64,000 nt of DNA, taken from positions 1 to 64,000 of the IMG/VR virus record IMGVR_UViG_3300042569_000338; one strand, given 5' to 3'. Every line of letters starts with the position of its first letter. The stretch's first letter is position 1. This DNA is from a virus. The position numbers were made by a program, and so were the translations under genes. Under the pieces are notes generated by a model. The model made no database searches, was not told the DNA's origin, and saw nothing but the letters and a program-made list of their open reading frames with translations. Of this stretch, positions 15,280 to 22,866 are shown in pieces.

Positions 15280-17133
15280 ATGGATTTAGGATTAGATGCC
15301 TTAGGAAAGATTACTGTGTTTAGCAAGTACGCTAAGCACAATCCCCAGCTACAAAGAAGAGAAACTTGGGATGAAATAGTGGATAGATATCAAGTAATGA
15401 TGATCAAGAAGTATCCTAAATTAGAATTAGCAATTGTAGAAAGTGCTAAGTTTATCAGAGAAAAGAAGATTTTGCCATCTATGAGAGCTTTGCAGTTTGC
15501 AGGTCCAGCAATGGAAGTGAACAACGCAAGAGGTTACAACTGTGCTTACTTACCTGTAGATAGCTTATATAGTTTCAGTGAGACTATGTTTTTATTACTA
15601 GGAGGTTCAGGTGTAGGTTTTTCTGTACAAAAGCATCATGTAGAGCAGTTACCAGCTATTAAGAAACAAGAAACTTACAAGCATCGTAACTATCTTATAG
15701 AAGATTCTATTATGGGCTGGGCTGACTCAGTAAAGATGTTAATGAAGTTTTACTTTGAAGGTGGTCAAAAGCCTAAGTTTGACTTTAGAGCTATTAGACA
15801 TAAAGGAGCTAGACTAGTAACAGCTGGTGGTAAAGCCCCAGGTCCAGAACCATTAAAGATTGCATTAGCTCATATTGATGCTATCATGGAAAGAAAAGAA
15901 GATGGTAGTAAACTATCTCCTTTAGAAGCTCATGATATTATGTGTCATATTGCTAACTCAGTGCTAGCAGGTGGTATTAGAAGAAGTGCTATGATTAGTC
16001 TATTCAGCCATGATGATGAGGAAATGATTACATGTAAGTATGGCAACTGGTGGGAACTAAACGAACAACGTGGTAGAAGTAATAACTCTGCAGTGTTAAA
16101 GAGAGGTGAAGTAGATGAAGCTGAATTTATGGCTTTATGGAAAAGAATTGAAGCATCAGGAAGTGGTGAACCAGGTATCTATTGGTCTAACGACCTAGAT
16201 TGGGGAACTAATCCTTGTTGTGAGATTGGATTACGTCCTTTCCAGTTCTGTAATCTATGTGAAGTGAATGTAAGCGATGTTGAGAATCAAGAAGATCTTA
16301 ACAACCGTGTAGCAGTAGCTGCATTCTTTGGTACATTACAAGCAGGGTTTTATGACTTTCATTACCTACGTCCTATTTGGTCTAAAACAACCCAAAAAGA
16401 CGCTTTATTAGGAATTGGTATGACAGGTATAGGAAGTGGAGAAATCCTTAAATATGACCTAGAACTAGTAGCTAATACAGCTAAGACAGTAAATAGAGAT
16501 ATCTCTGGATTTATTGGCACCAACGAAGCAGCTCGTATTACATGTATTAAACCTTCAGGAACAACTAGTTTGGTCTTAGGTACAGCTAGTGGTATTCATG
16601 CTTGGCATGCTCCATACTACTTACGTACAATGAGATTTAACAAGAATGAAGCTATTGCATTATACTTAATGATTAACCATCCTGAATTGTGCGAAGATGA
16701 TGTGTTACGTCCTACAGATACAGTTTGTGTACGTATTCCTGTTAAAGCACCAGAAGGATCTATTTTCCGTACAGAGTCTCCAATAGATACATTAGAGCGT
16801 GTTAAGAAGTTCTCTACAGAATGGGTTAAACCAGGTCATATCAATGGGGCTAATACACACAATGTAAGTGCTACTGTTTCTATTGCTGATGAGTGGAAAG
16901 AAGTGGGTGCCTGGATGTGGGATAACAGAGAGACGTATAATGGCTTGTCTGTACTACCATTCTTTGGTGGCTCATATCAACAAGCTCCATTTGAAGATAT
17001 CACAGAAGAAGAATACAACAAACGTATTGCTTCTGTACAAGAAATAGATTTAACAAAGGTGATAGAGATGGATGACAACGTTGATTTTGGTCAAGTTGCA
17101 GCCTGTGCAGGAGGTGCTTGTGAAATCGCCTAA
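15280..17133 (+). CDS. Class II (adenosylcobalamin-dependent) ribonucleotide reductase, monomeric type
   Basis: A 617-residue reductase that converts ribonucleotides to deoxyribonucleotides with a B12-derived radical. The start at 15,280 follows an A-rich leader beyond a terminator. Visible features are a YNCAYLPV segment with C88, an NPCCEIG active-site loop with C313 (thiyl radical) and E315, a CIKPSGTTSL substrate-loop motif, and a C-terminal CAGGAC redox pair (C609/C614). No N-terminal ATP cone is seen. It is shorter than Lactobacillus RTPR (about 739 residues). No other subunit gene is present, as expected for a monomeric class II enzyme working with or without oxygen but needing host B12. 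Confidence 0.85.
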   Translation: MDLGLDALGKITVFSKYAKHNPQLQRRETWDEIVDRYQVMMIKKYPKLELAIVESAKFIREKKILPSMRALQFAGPAMEVNNARGYNCAYLPVDSLYSFSETMFLLLGGSGVGFSVQKHHVEQLPAIKKQETYKHRNYLIEDSIMGWADSVKMLMKFYFEGGQKPKFDFRAIRHKGARLVTAGGKAPGPEPLKIALAHIDAIMERKEDGSKLSPLEAHDIMCHIANSVLAGGIRRSAMISLFSHDDEEMITCKYGNWWELNEQRGRSNNSAVLKRGEVDEAEFMALWKRIEASGSGEPGIYWSNDLDWGTNPCCEIGLRPFQFCNLCEVNVSDVENQEDLNNRVAVAAFFGTLQAGFYDFHYLRPIWSKTTQKDALLGIGMTGIGSGEILKYDLELVANTAKTVNRDISGFIGTNEAARITCIKPSGTTSLVLGTASGIHAWHAPYYLRTMRFNKNEAIALYLMINHPELCEDDVLRPTDTVCVRIPVKAPEGSIFRTESPIDTLERVKKFSTEWVKPGHINGANTHNVSATVSIADEWKEVGAWMWDNRETYNGLSVLPFFGGSYQQAPFEDITEEEYNKRIASVQEIDLTKVIEMDDNVDFGQVAACAGGACEIA

Positions 17134-17281
17134 TCTGTATTATCTGGACAAAGACAAGGTGGTCTTTACAGAAGAATACTTGAAAGAAAGGGGATTTTGC
17201 TGTGGTAACAACTGTAGGCATTGTCCATACACTAAACCTGTTAAAAAAGGTAACAAAAAGTTAGAAAAAGAAAATAAATGA
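17120..17281 (+). CDS. DUF5522-like Cys-rich small protein
   Basis: The likely start is the GTG at 17,120, with AGGAGG six bases upstream, overlapping the end of the reductase by 14 bases. The 53-residue product contains YYLDKDKVVFTEEYL followed by a dense Cys cluster (CCGNNCRHCPY) matching the Bacteroidota DUF5522 family, whose function is unknown. The cluster probably binds a metal or iron-sulfur centre. Coupling to the reductase suggests, but does not prove, a redox or maturation role. Confidence 0.7.
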   Translation: MKSPNLYYLDKDKVVFTEEYLKERGFCCGNNCRHCPYTKPVKKGNKKLEKENK

Positions 17282-17282
17282 T

Positions 17283-17318
17283 AATATTACGTAAGTGTGC
17301 ATAAATATGCGTAATATT
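17283..17318. repeat. Inverted repeat AATATTACG / CGTAATATT
   Basis: A perfect 9-bp inverted repeat with an 18-base spacer lies just after the DUF5522-like gene. The palindrome TTACGTAA and two direct GCGTAA copies overlap it. It is not followed by a T-run. It could be an operator or replication-related site. Confidence 0.6.
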
Positions 17319-17352
17319 GCGTAACTGTTTTTGTTTAATGTGTGTCTTATAT

Positions 17353-17384
17353 AACCCCTGCCATTTTTATGGTGGGGGTTTTTT
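17353..17384 (+). terminator. Rho-independent terminator
   Basis: A 12-bp stem (AACCCCTGCCAT with ATGGTGGGGGTT, two G-T pairs) with a TTTT loop is followed by a T-run. It ends the reductase transcription unit before recA. Confidence 0.9.
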
Positions 17385-17405
17385 GTTCCAATTATCCAAA
17401 AAAGT

Positions 17406-17437
17406 TATGGAAATATCATACAATTTCAGTAAATTTG
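17406..17437 (+). promoter_or_regulatory. Promoter candidate for recA-dut
   Basis: TATG, a 20-base spacer and TAAATTTG (17,430-17,437) match the Bacteroidota TTTG-N20-TAnnTTTG consensus with one mismatch. The -7 element lies 24 bases before the recA ATG and directly after the preceding unit's terminator. Confidence 0.6.
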
Positions 17438-17461
17438 CTCTCAAACAAAAACAGTTAAATA

Positions 17462-18499
17462 ATGGCTAAAGCAGCAAAAACAGTAGACAGCGGTGTCTCT
17501 AAATTCCAAGAAGCTCTTGATAAATTAAACAAGACTTATGGTGTAGGTACAGTACTTACACTTGATTCAAAAGACAGTGGTGACTATGATGTCATCTCAA
17601 CAGGTTCTATTGGATTTGATTACATTACATTAGGTGTTGGTGGATTTGTTAAAGGTAAAATGTATGAACTAATGGGCTGGGAAGGTACAGGTAAGTCTAC
17701 TATTTGTGGACACGTTGTAGCTGAAGCTCAGAAGAAAGGTAACAAGGTGGTTTATATTGATGGCGAACATGCTGTTGATAAGAATTACTTTGAAGCTATT
17801 GGTGTTAACACTAGTGAGTTATTGATTGCTCAACCATCATGTGGTGAGGAAGGTTTTAACATTGCTATGGAAATGATTAACACTGGTGAGGTAGGTCTCA
17901 TCATTATTGACTCAGATTCATCATTGATTCCTAAGAAACAATTAGATGGTGAGGTGGGTGATAGTACTATTGGTTATAAATCTAGACTAAATAGTAATGC
18001 CTATCCAAAACTTAAATCTGCTCTATCAGAACATAATGTATGTCTCATTGTCATCTCTCAATATAGAGAGAAGATTGGTGTGATGTTTGGTAATCCAACA
18101 ACTACACAAGGTGGACATGCTCTTAAGTTTTACACAGATTGTAGAATTGAGGTGAGCAAAAGCTTAGCCAAAGATGGTGATGTAAACTATGGTAATATTA
18201 CCAAGGTGAAAGCTATTAAGAATAAGATGTGTCCTCCATATAAACTAGCTCAATTTGAGATTGTATATGGTTTAGGTATTGATAAGCTTGATGAAATCAT
18301 GACTCTTATCAATGATTTTGGTATTGGTAGAAAGTATGGTAAAACAATGACTATTGGTGAACATAAGTATGATCTTGAACAATTTAAGAGTATGCTTACT
18401 GATAATCAAGAATTCTATGATGAAATCAAAAAAGAAATTATAACTAAAATTAATCAAACAGAAACTAAAACAGAAGAAGATGATACAAGTGAAATTTAA
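17462..18499 (+). CDS. recA: RecA recombinase
   Basis: A 345-residue RecA. The Walker A is GWEGTGKST (residues 72-80), the Walker B strand is LIIIDSDSSL near residue 145, and the surrounding RecA core elements are in order: an N-terminal helix, VISTGSIGFD, YIDGEHA, VISQYREK, and a TQGGHALKFY segment. The C-terminus is acidic, as in bacterial RecA. It should form filaments on single-stranded DNA and catalyse strand exchange. It has its own promoter candidate and overlaps the dUTPase gene by 20 bases. Having both RecA and a Sak4-like ATPase in one phage is notable. Confidence 0.92.
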   Translation: MAKAAKTVDSGVSKFQEALDKLNKTYGVGTVLTLDSKDSGDYDVISTGSIGFDYITLGVGGFVKGKMYELMGWEGTGKSTICGHVVAEAQKKGNKVVYIDGEHAVDKNYFEAIGVNTSELLIAQPSCGEEGFNIAMEMINTGEVGLIIIDSDSSLIPKKQLDGEVGDSTIGYKSRLNSNAYPKLKSALSEHNVCLIVISQYREKIGVMFGNPTTTQGGHALKFYTDCRIEVSKSLAKDGDVNYGNITKVKAIKNKMCPPYKLAQFEIVYGLGIDKLDEIMTLINDFGIGRKYGKTMTIGEHKYDLEQFKSMLTDNQEFYDEIKKEIITKINQTETKTEEDDTSEI

Positions 18500-18920
18500 G
18501 AAAGTCAGCGATGACGTAAAAATGCCTGTAAAAGGCTCTAAGTATGCAGCATGTTTTGATGTATATGCACATGATATTACATCTAATGCTACTAACAAGA
18601 TTATAGTGGGTTTAGGTTTTAAAACAGAAATTCCTGTAGGATATAAAGGAATTATTGTACCTAGAAGTAATCTAACTAAATATGATTGGGTTTTAAACAA
18701 TTCTTTTGGTATAATTGATGCAGACTACCGTGGTGAATGGAAAGCTGTATTTACATCATTAAAAGGAACTATAACAGAAAATCAGTTTCCTTATGGTGTA
18801 GGTGAAAGAGTTGCTCAGATCTATTTTGAACCAGTTATGATTGCAGACCTTACCCAAGTACCTGAACTTGAAGAGTCTGAAAGAGGAGAAGGTGGATTTG
18901 GTTCAACTGGTGTGCAATAA
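18480..18920 (+). CDS. dut: dUTP diphosphatase (dUTPase)
   Basis: A 146-residue trimeric-type dUTPase that converts dUTP to dUMP, keeping uracil out of DNA and feeding dTMP synthesis. All five motifs are visible: AACFDVYA (motif 1), PRSNL (2), IDADYRGEW (3), GERVAQIYF (4) and RGEGGFGSTG at the C-terminus (5). It overlaps the recA end by 20 bases and shares one base with the next gene. Its presence fits a phage that avoids uracil, which makes the degenerate UDG at 6,810 more puzzling. Confidence 0.93.
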   Translation: MIQVKFKKVSDDVKMPVKGSKYAACFDVYAHDITSNATNKIIVGLGFKTEIPVGYKGIIVPRSNLTKYDWVLNNSFGIIDADYRGEWKAVFTSLKGTITENQFPYGVGERVAQIYFEPVMIADLTQVPELEESERGEGGFGSTGVQ

Positions 18921-19312
18921 TGCCTACCTGTAAAACCTGTGGTAAGAGATGTGATGGAGAATATTGCTTTCAACATAAACCTAGAAAACGAATTGCTGCA
19001 CAAAATTTGACAAAAAGTGTCAAAAAAAATGAAGTAATACGGAAGATTGACGTAATGAGAGAGTTCTTCTTACAAATCTGGAAGAAAAGACAACATTTAT
19101 CTGAGATTAGTGGGCTTCCCTTGGTTGGGGAGCCTCTCTCAGTATATTTTCACCACATACTACCAAAAGAAAAATATCCTGATGCTTCTTTGGATGAAGA
19201 AAATATCATACTTTTGACATTAGATGAACACTCTAATGTTGAGAATGATATGTATAAGTATGAAGAAGTTAATATTAAACGTGAACAATTAAAAAATAAA
19301 TATGAAATCTAA
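18920..19312 (+). CDS. HNH/NinG-like zinc protein
   Basis: A 130-residue protein starting with a CxxCGxxC zinc knuckle (residues 4-11) and a basic helix. A FHHILPKEKYP element near residue 75 and an NIILLTLDEHSNVE element near residue 98 resemble the core of HNH nucleases of the NinG/Rap type, which cut recombination junctions. The closing Cys pair of classic HNH proteins is absent. Its place after recA and dut supports a recombination role. An inactive zinc-binding protein is the alternative. Confidence 0.6.
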   Translation: MPTCKTCGKRCDGEYCFQHKPRKRIAAQNLTKSVKKNEVIRKIDVMREFFLQIWKKRQHLSEISGLPLVGEPLSVYFHHILPKEKYPDASLDEENIILLTLDEHSNVENDMYKYEEVNIKREQLKNKYEI

Positions 19313-19739
19313 AATCTTATTATCTATTGTTATAATAGCAATATTATACTCATCATGTAAAAGTGCTGAGGATTTAACAGTTAAATATGAATTAGTTACA
19401 TTACCTGGAAGCATGTTTGACCTGGATGTACAAGTTCTTATTACAGACGATACAACTTTTGCTGCTAATTATGTAAGAGCTAATCTAGACAGTTCTGTTA
19501 CAGCTGAAAACTTTGATTGTAGAGCTGCTACATTTCCTACACAAAATGGTAATCCTATTATAATTTGGATGCCTTATGGAAGTCATGTAGATATCATCAA
19601 TCATGAACTGTTTCATGCTGCAGTGAATATAATGGAATGGGCAGGTGTTCCCTTAAATGATACTACAGAAGAAATTTATGCATATCAATTACAATACCTA
19701 TCAAAGCAATTAGATAACCAAATAAATATAACGAAATGA
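19302..19739 (+). CDS. Lipoprotein with an HExxH metallopeptidase motif
   Basis: A 145-residue protein with an N-terminal signal (ILLSIVIIAILYSSC) ending in a lipobox-like YSSC with C19, typical of Bacteroidota lipoproteins. The mature part has an HELFHA zinc-binding motif at residues 101-106 and a later TEEIYAYQ segment whose Glu could be the third ligand, as in gluzincins. It is probably anchored to an envelope membrane during infection. Possible roles are altering the host surface, excluding other phages or assisting release. It overlaps both neighbours slightly. Confidence 0.65.
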   Translation: MKSKILLSIVIIAILYSSCKSAEDLTVKYELVTLPGSMFDLDVQVLITDDTTFAANYVRANLDSSVTAENFDCRAATFPTQNGNPIIIWMPYGSHVDIINHELFHAAVNIMEWAGVPLNDTTEEIYAYQLQYLSKQLDNQINITK

Positions 19740-20002
19740 TCGCATCAGAATGGGACAATGTTCCAGAAGAAAAACAAGAAGTAGATTTACCTTTACAGTC
19801 TAAACTTCACATTGAAAGAATTGAATTATCAGGTAAGATTGAAAAGTTAAAAACTTTTATGACAATGAGTCCTGATTTTAAAAGTGTAAATTACTTTCAT
19901 AAACGTTTGCTAGATAATCAATTGACTACTATGCAAAATTATGAAAACATATTAGTTCAAAGAATGACAGATTTAAATAACCCAGATAAAATTGAAAATT
20001 AA
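19736..20002 (+). CDS. Small hypothetical protein
   Basis: An 88-residue, strongly helical protein, probably forming a helical hairpin (LHIERIELSGKIEKL and a second helix ending near residue 75). It begins in the lipoprotein stop (ATGA overlap) and precedes a small beta-type protein. Function unknown. Confidence 0.6.
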   Translation: MIASEWDNVPEEKQEVDLPLQSKLHIERIELSGKIEKLKTFMTMSPDFKSVNYFHKRLLDNQLTTMQNYENILVQRMTDLNNPDKIEN

Positions 20003-20003
20003 A

Positions 20004-20276
20004 ATGAGCAATTTATTCTTTTACACAAGAAAGACAGAAGACGGTAAAGTCTTCACAGACAGCTTTAACCTAAATAAGGTTATTAGATCAGTACAAATGG
20101 ATGAGAACAAAGTGTTAGTCTTATTAGATGATGCACATGACCGTTCAGAAGATGTTCCAGATATTGATCCTAAGACAGGAAAACAAAGAGGAATTAAAAG
20201 ACAACGTAACACTTATTCAACAGAGATTAGTTTAGTTGATGAAGATGTTGCAAGATTTAACAGTTTAAATAATTAA
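20004..20276 (+). CDS. Small hypothetical protein
   Basis: The ATG at 20,004 is preferred over an in-frame TTG twelve bases upstream. The 90-residue product begins MSNLFFYTRKTEDGKVF and carries a basic PKTGKQRGIKRQRNTY stretch near residue 55, which may contact nucleic acid. It sits directly upstream of the GroES-like gene. No family recognised. Confidence 0.6.
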   Translation: MSNLFFYTRKTEDGKVFTDSFNLNKVIRSVQMDENKVLVLLDDAHDRSEDVPDIDPKTGKQRGIKRQRNTYSTEISLVDEDVARFNSLNN

Positions 20277-20278
20277 TC

Positions 20279-20566
20279 ATGCCAAAGTTATTAGGAAATA
20301 GAATTTTATTAGAGATGCCTCCACAAGATGACAATAGTAAGTTAATTGTGGATGACAATACTAAAGAAGCATTACAAAGAGAATTGCTTAACAAAATGTC
20401 TAAGTTAAAAGTGTTACAAGTGGGCACTATTGTTACAGAAATCAAAGCAGGAGACTATGTATTAGTAGATCCAGCAGCTTTAAACAAAGCTACATTAGTC
20501 CCAATCAATGAAGATGATGACCGTGCAATCTTGGTATCACCATTTGACATAATTCAAATCTGGTAA
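20279..20566 (+). CDS. GroES-like co-chaperonin
   Basis: A 95-residue protein with the GroES order: a start strand GNRILLEM (like DRVIV), a mobile-loop-sized stretch, VLQVGTIV (like GKVVAVG), IKAGDYVLVDP (like VKVGDKVLF) and a terminal DIIQIW (like DILAVI). It probably caps the host GroEL, as T4 gp31 does, to help fold a large phage protein. No phage GroEL is seen here. The loop sequence (residues 17-40) is Asp/Asn-rich, so its GroEL binding is not certain. Confidence 0.7.
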   Translation: MPKLLGNRILLEMPPQDDNSKLIVDDNTKEALQRELLNKMSKLKVLQVGTIVTEIKAGDYVLVDPAALNKATLVPINEDDDRAILVSPFDIIQIW

Positions 20567-21297
20567 TGAAATACAAAATTGTATTAAAAACTAGTCATAA
20601 ACATACTGACAGAGTAGATAACTGCCTTGAAACGTGGTTATCTGCTCTTGATTATGTATGTCTTACAGATAAACTTACAGGGAGACCTAATGAGATATCT
20701 TGTTCTGACAAAGATGATTATCAAAGCAATGAAGAGAAGACAGTCAACTTCATTAACCTGGTTAGGACTACTGACCAACTTGATGCATATGATTGGTTAG
20801 TCTTCATTGATGATGATGCAATACTTAACATTCCTTTATTTGAAGAAGTGATTACATTCTTTAGTAAAACTGCTGTATACGGATATAGTATGAAAGGGTC
20901 TTATACAAAAGAACCTGAACTAGATTATCCATCAGGGGGATGTGGTTATTTTATATCTCCACAACTGATTAAAAATTGTCAACCTATGACTGTAAAAGGT
21001 TATGGATATGAAGATGTTTGTATAGGCACATGGTTAAAAGAGAACCAGATAAAAATCTATGATAAGTTTTTAGATTCAAATGTTTTACATAGACTATATC
21101 TAAATGGCTGGTTTCCATTTCAAAGATATTTCAATGACCTTTGGAAAGAAGGAGATAGTTATGTACCTAAGATGCTAGCTGACCTTACAGAAGAAGATGT
21201 TACATTTTTACATAAACATGTAACACATCATTATATAAGACATAAAAGCTTTATGAGATATTTACATACTCTTCTAAATGAAAAAAGCCCCAAATAG
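20566..21297 (+). CDS. Fringe-like (GT31-type) glycosyltransferase
   Basis: A 243-residue enzyme with the GT31 motif set. A DDD metal-binding motif (residues 82-84 in LVFIDDDA) is followed by YPSGGCGYFIS (like the SGGxGYVLS loop) and YEDVCIG (residues 148-154), which contains the catalytic EDV. It should transfer a sugar, often in a beta-1,3 linkage, from a nucleotide donor. It has no signal peptide or membrane anchor, so it acts in the cytoplasm on a phage or host acceptor. It is the last gene of the plus-strand unit, and its stop overlaps a bidirectional terminator. Confidence 0.75.
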   Translation: MKYKIVLKTSHKHTDRVDNCLETWLSALDYVCLTDKLTGRPNEISCSDKDDYQSNEEKTVNFINLVRTTDQLDAYDWLVFIDDDAILNIPLFEEVITFFSKTAVYGYSMKGSYTKEPELDYPSGGCGYFISPQLIKNCQPMTVKGYGYEDVCIGTWLKENQIKIYDKFLDSNVLHRLYLNGWFPFQRYFNDLWKEGDSYVPKMLADLTEEDVTFLHKHVTHHYIRHKSFMRYLHTLLNEKSPK

Positions 21298-21305
21298 GGG
21301 CTTTT
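21283..21305. terminator. Bidirectional terminator between convergent units
   Basis: A perfect 9-bp stem (AAAAGCCCC with GGGGCTTTT) around AAATA has A-runs on the left and T-runs on the right. It can stop both the plus-strand glycosyltransferase transcript and the minus-strand unit ending with the structured RNA at 21,306-21,443. Confidence 0.9.
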
Positions 21306-21443
21306 CTTTTACTCCCATAAGGAGCAGACTTATAATACTGAGACTATAAGGGGGGAATTTATGACTTCTTTAAGGGGCCCTGTCTAGAATGGGTTACCAC
21401 AACCTGAGCGTGCAGTTCTTATGGGATGCAGGAGAAGTACTCT
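21306..21443 (-). ncRNA. Candidate structured RNA in the 3' region of the minus-strand unit
   Basis: No open frame fits this 138-base stretch, yet it is richer in G/C runs than its surroundings and can fold. TCCCATAAG (21,313-21,321) pairs perfectly with CTTATGGGA (21,418-21,426), closing a multibranch structure. Inside are CTTATA/TATAAG and GGTT/AACC stems and a GGGGCCC stretch. It lies between the last minus-strand gene and a strong terminator, so it would be transcribed as a 3' tail or be processed into a small RNA. No known RNA family is recognised, and the strand is inferred from the terminator. Confidence 0.35.
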
Positions 21444-21617
21444 TTATTTTGAAAGTCTCTTCTGCTTCATAGGAAGCATAGGACTCTTTCTTTGTAACTT
21501 TGTATCAGACTCCTTCATATAATTACCATTGATTGGTTTAGGAGCTGGTACCTTTGGTGCTTTACGAGGTGCACCTGATTTCTTAGCTTTACCAGCAGTC
21601 ATATTACTTGCAGCCAT
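21444..21617 (-). CDS. Small basic protein (57 aa)
   Basis: A 57-codon frame starts 14 bases inside the end of the preceding small basic gene. It begins MAASNMTAGKAKKSG and is rich in Lys, Arg and Pro, with few acidic residues. It lacks the MAT[VA]KK start of its neighbours but shares their composition and position. It is the last gene of the minus-strand unit, followed by the structured region and terminator. Possibly a nucleic-acid-binding virion component. Confidence 0.6.
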   Translation of the reverse strand: MAASNMTAGKAKKSGAPRKAPKVPAPKPINGNYMKESDTKLQRKSPMLPMKQKRLSK

Positions 21618-22101
21618 ACTTACATTTTTTCATAGCACCACCCATTTTCATCTTAGTAGCACCTAATTGTTTATCTTTCTTTAAAACAGCTTTACCTTTA
21701 GCACCTGCTAGTGTTCTTTTTTGCACTGTGGTGTAAGCACCTTTAGGATCTACAGGACCAACACGCTTGTTAGAAGCTTTTAATCCAGATAGACTACCGC
21801 CAGATTTGTACTTTTTAACAGCACCACCAGTTTTCATTTCTTTTTTCTTAGCTAAAACAGTGTATGCAGTAGAACCACTTTTTCTATCTTCAATTTTGTT
21901 TCCTTCTTTTTTATGGTAAGCACGTTCAAAGTTAGCTGCTTTTTTCCAATTAGCCATTGCTGTACTATCTGCTTTTCTACGTCTTTCATCACCTAAAGCA
22001 GGATTTTTTCTTTCATCTTCTGTCTGTTTATTAACTTTAGAAGCCCATGAAGGAACATCACCACCGCCTTGATATTTTTTTGCTTTTTTAACAGTTGCCA
22101 T
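21604..22101 (-). CDS. Small Lys-rich protein, MATVKK group (165 aa)
   Basis: The largest member of the MAT[VA]KK array, beginning MATVKKAKKYQGGGDVP. It contains two MKxGGxxKK-type segments (residues around 112 and 156) and many Lys, Gly, Ala and Ser residues, and ends in a Cys pair (CKYGCK). The acidic residues are few and clustered near residues 25-45. The sequence looks mostly disordered. DNA or RNA compaction in the head, or a scaffold-like role, is possible from composition alone. Confidence 0.65.
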   Translation of the reverse strand: MATVKKAKKYQGGGDVPSWASKVNKQTEDERKNPALGDERRRKADSTAMANWKKAANFERAYHKKEGNKIEDRKSGSTAYTVLAKKKEMKTGGAVKKYKSGGSLSGLKASNKRVGPVDPKGAYTTVQKRTLAGAKGKAVLKKDKQLGATKMKMGGAMKKCKYGCK

Positions 22102-22102
22102 T

Positions 22103-22465
22103 TTATTTCTTTTTAATAGATTTTTTAATCATACCACCTTTTTTCATCATAGATGTACCAGACATAGCTTTTTTCTTAGCACCTGCAATCTTATCTGCAA
22201 ATGTAGCATTAGGGTTTTTGTCAACACCAGCTTTTACTGATAACATACCAAAAGAAGAACCATCTTTAGATTTTTTCATTGGTAATTTAGGTAATGAATC
22301 AAAACTTTTCTTGTCAAAATTCATACCTGTTTTACGATTAGTTGAATCTGATTTTTTGTTAGCTTCTTTTATTTTTGATACCATTTCCTTACCTTCTCTT
22401 GCATCTTTTTTCATTTTAAAAGCCATACCATCTTGAGCTTTTTTCATCTTTTTAACTGTTGCCAT
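22103..22465 (-). CDS. Small Lys-rich protein, MATVKK group (120 aa)
   Basis: Begins MATVKKMKKAQDG and ends in the very basic MKKGGMIKKSIKKK. The centre is a Lys/Ser/Asp-rich helix-forming stretch (EMVSKIKEANKKSDS). Separated by one base from the next gene downstream. It shares the N-terminal hexapeptide and the KGGxxKK element with its neighbours but little else, so the copies are old or only these motifs are selected. Confidence 0.65.
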   Translation of the reverse strand: MATVKKMKKAQDGMAFKMKKDAREGKEMVSKIKEANKKSDSTNRKTGMNFDKKSFDSLPKLPMKKSKDGSSFGMLSVKAGVDKNPNATFADKIAGAKKKAMSGTSMMKKGGMIKKSIKKK

Positions 22466-22470
22466 TTTAA

Positions 22471-22854
22471 TTATTTTTTAGATTTAGCTTTAATTTTTTT
22501 CTCTTGTTTTAACATTTGTGCTGTAGGTTTCTTTCCAGATCCTTTAGCAGCTCTGATGTTATCCCAAAGTCCTCTTTGAGAATAAGAACCATCAGCACGT
22601 TTTAACATACCACCTGCTTTCATTTTCTTTTTAGGAACAGCTTTTTCTTTAAGAGGATTGTTTTTAATAGCAGGATTTTTCTTAGGAGCATATTTACCAA
22701 GACCAGCTTGTCTGTCTAAAGCATCAGCCATATCAGATTGATGTTTATCCATTGCTTCTTTCTTGTATAGTCTATTAGTCATTTCACCACGGACATATCC
22801 TTTAGGGACATCTTTACCGCTTTGAGCTTTTGCTACTTTCTTTGCTGTTGCCAT
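22471..22854 (-). CDS. Small Lys-rich protein with an RGLWDNIRA motif, MAT[VA]KK group (127 aa)
   Basis: Begins MATAKKVAKAQSGKDVP. After a KMKAGGMLKR element (near residue 79) it carries DGSYSQRGLWDNIRAAKGSG, a segment I have seen in other Bacteroidota phage proteins of unknown role. It ends in a Lys-rich helix. The motif may be the functional part and the N-terminus a shared sorting or binding tag. Confidence 0.65.
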   Translation of the reverse strand: MATAKKVAKAQSGKDVPKGYVRGEMTNRLYKKEAMDKHQSDMADALDRQAGLGKYAPKKNPAIKNNPLKEKAVPKKKMKAGGMLKRADGSYSQRGLWDNIRAAKGSGKKPTAQMLKQEKKIKAKSKK

Positions 22855-22866
22855 AATATTATTGTT

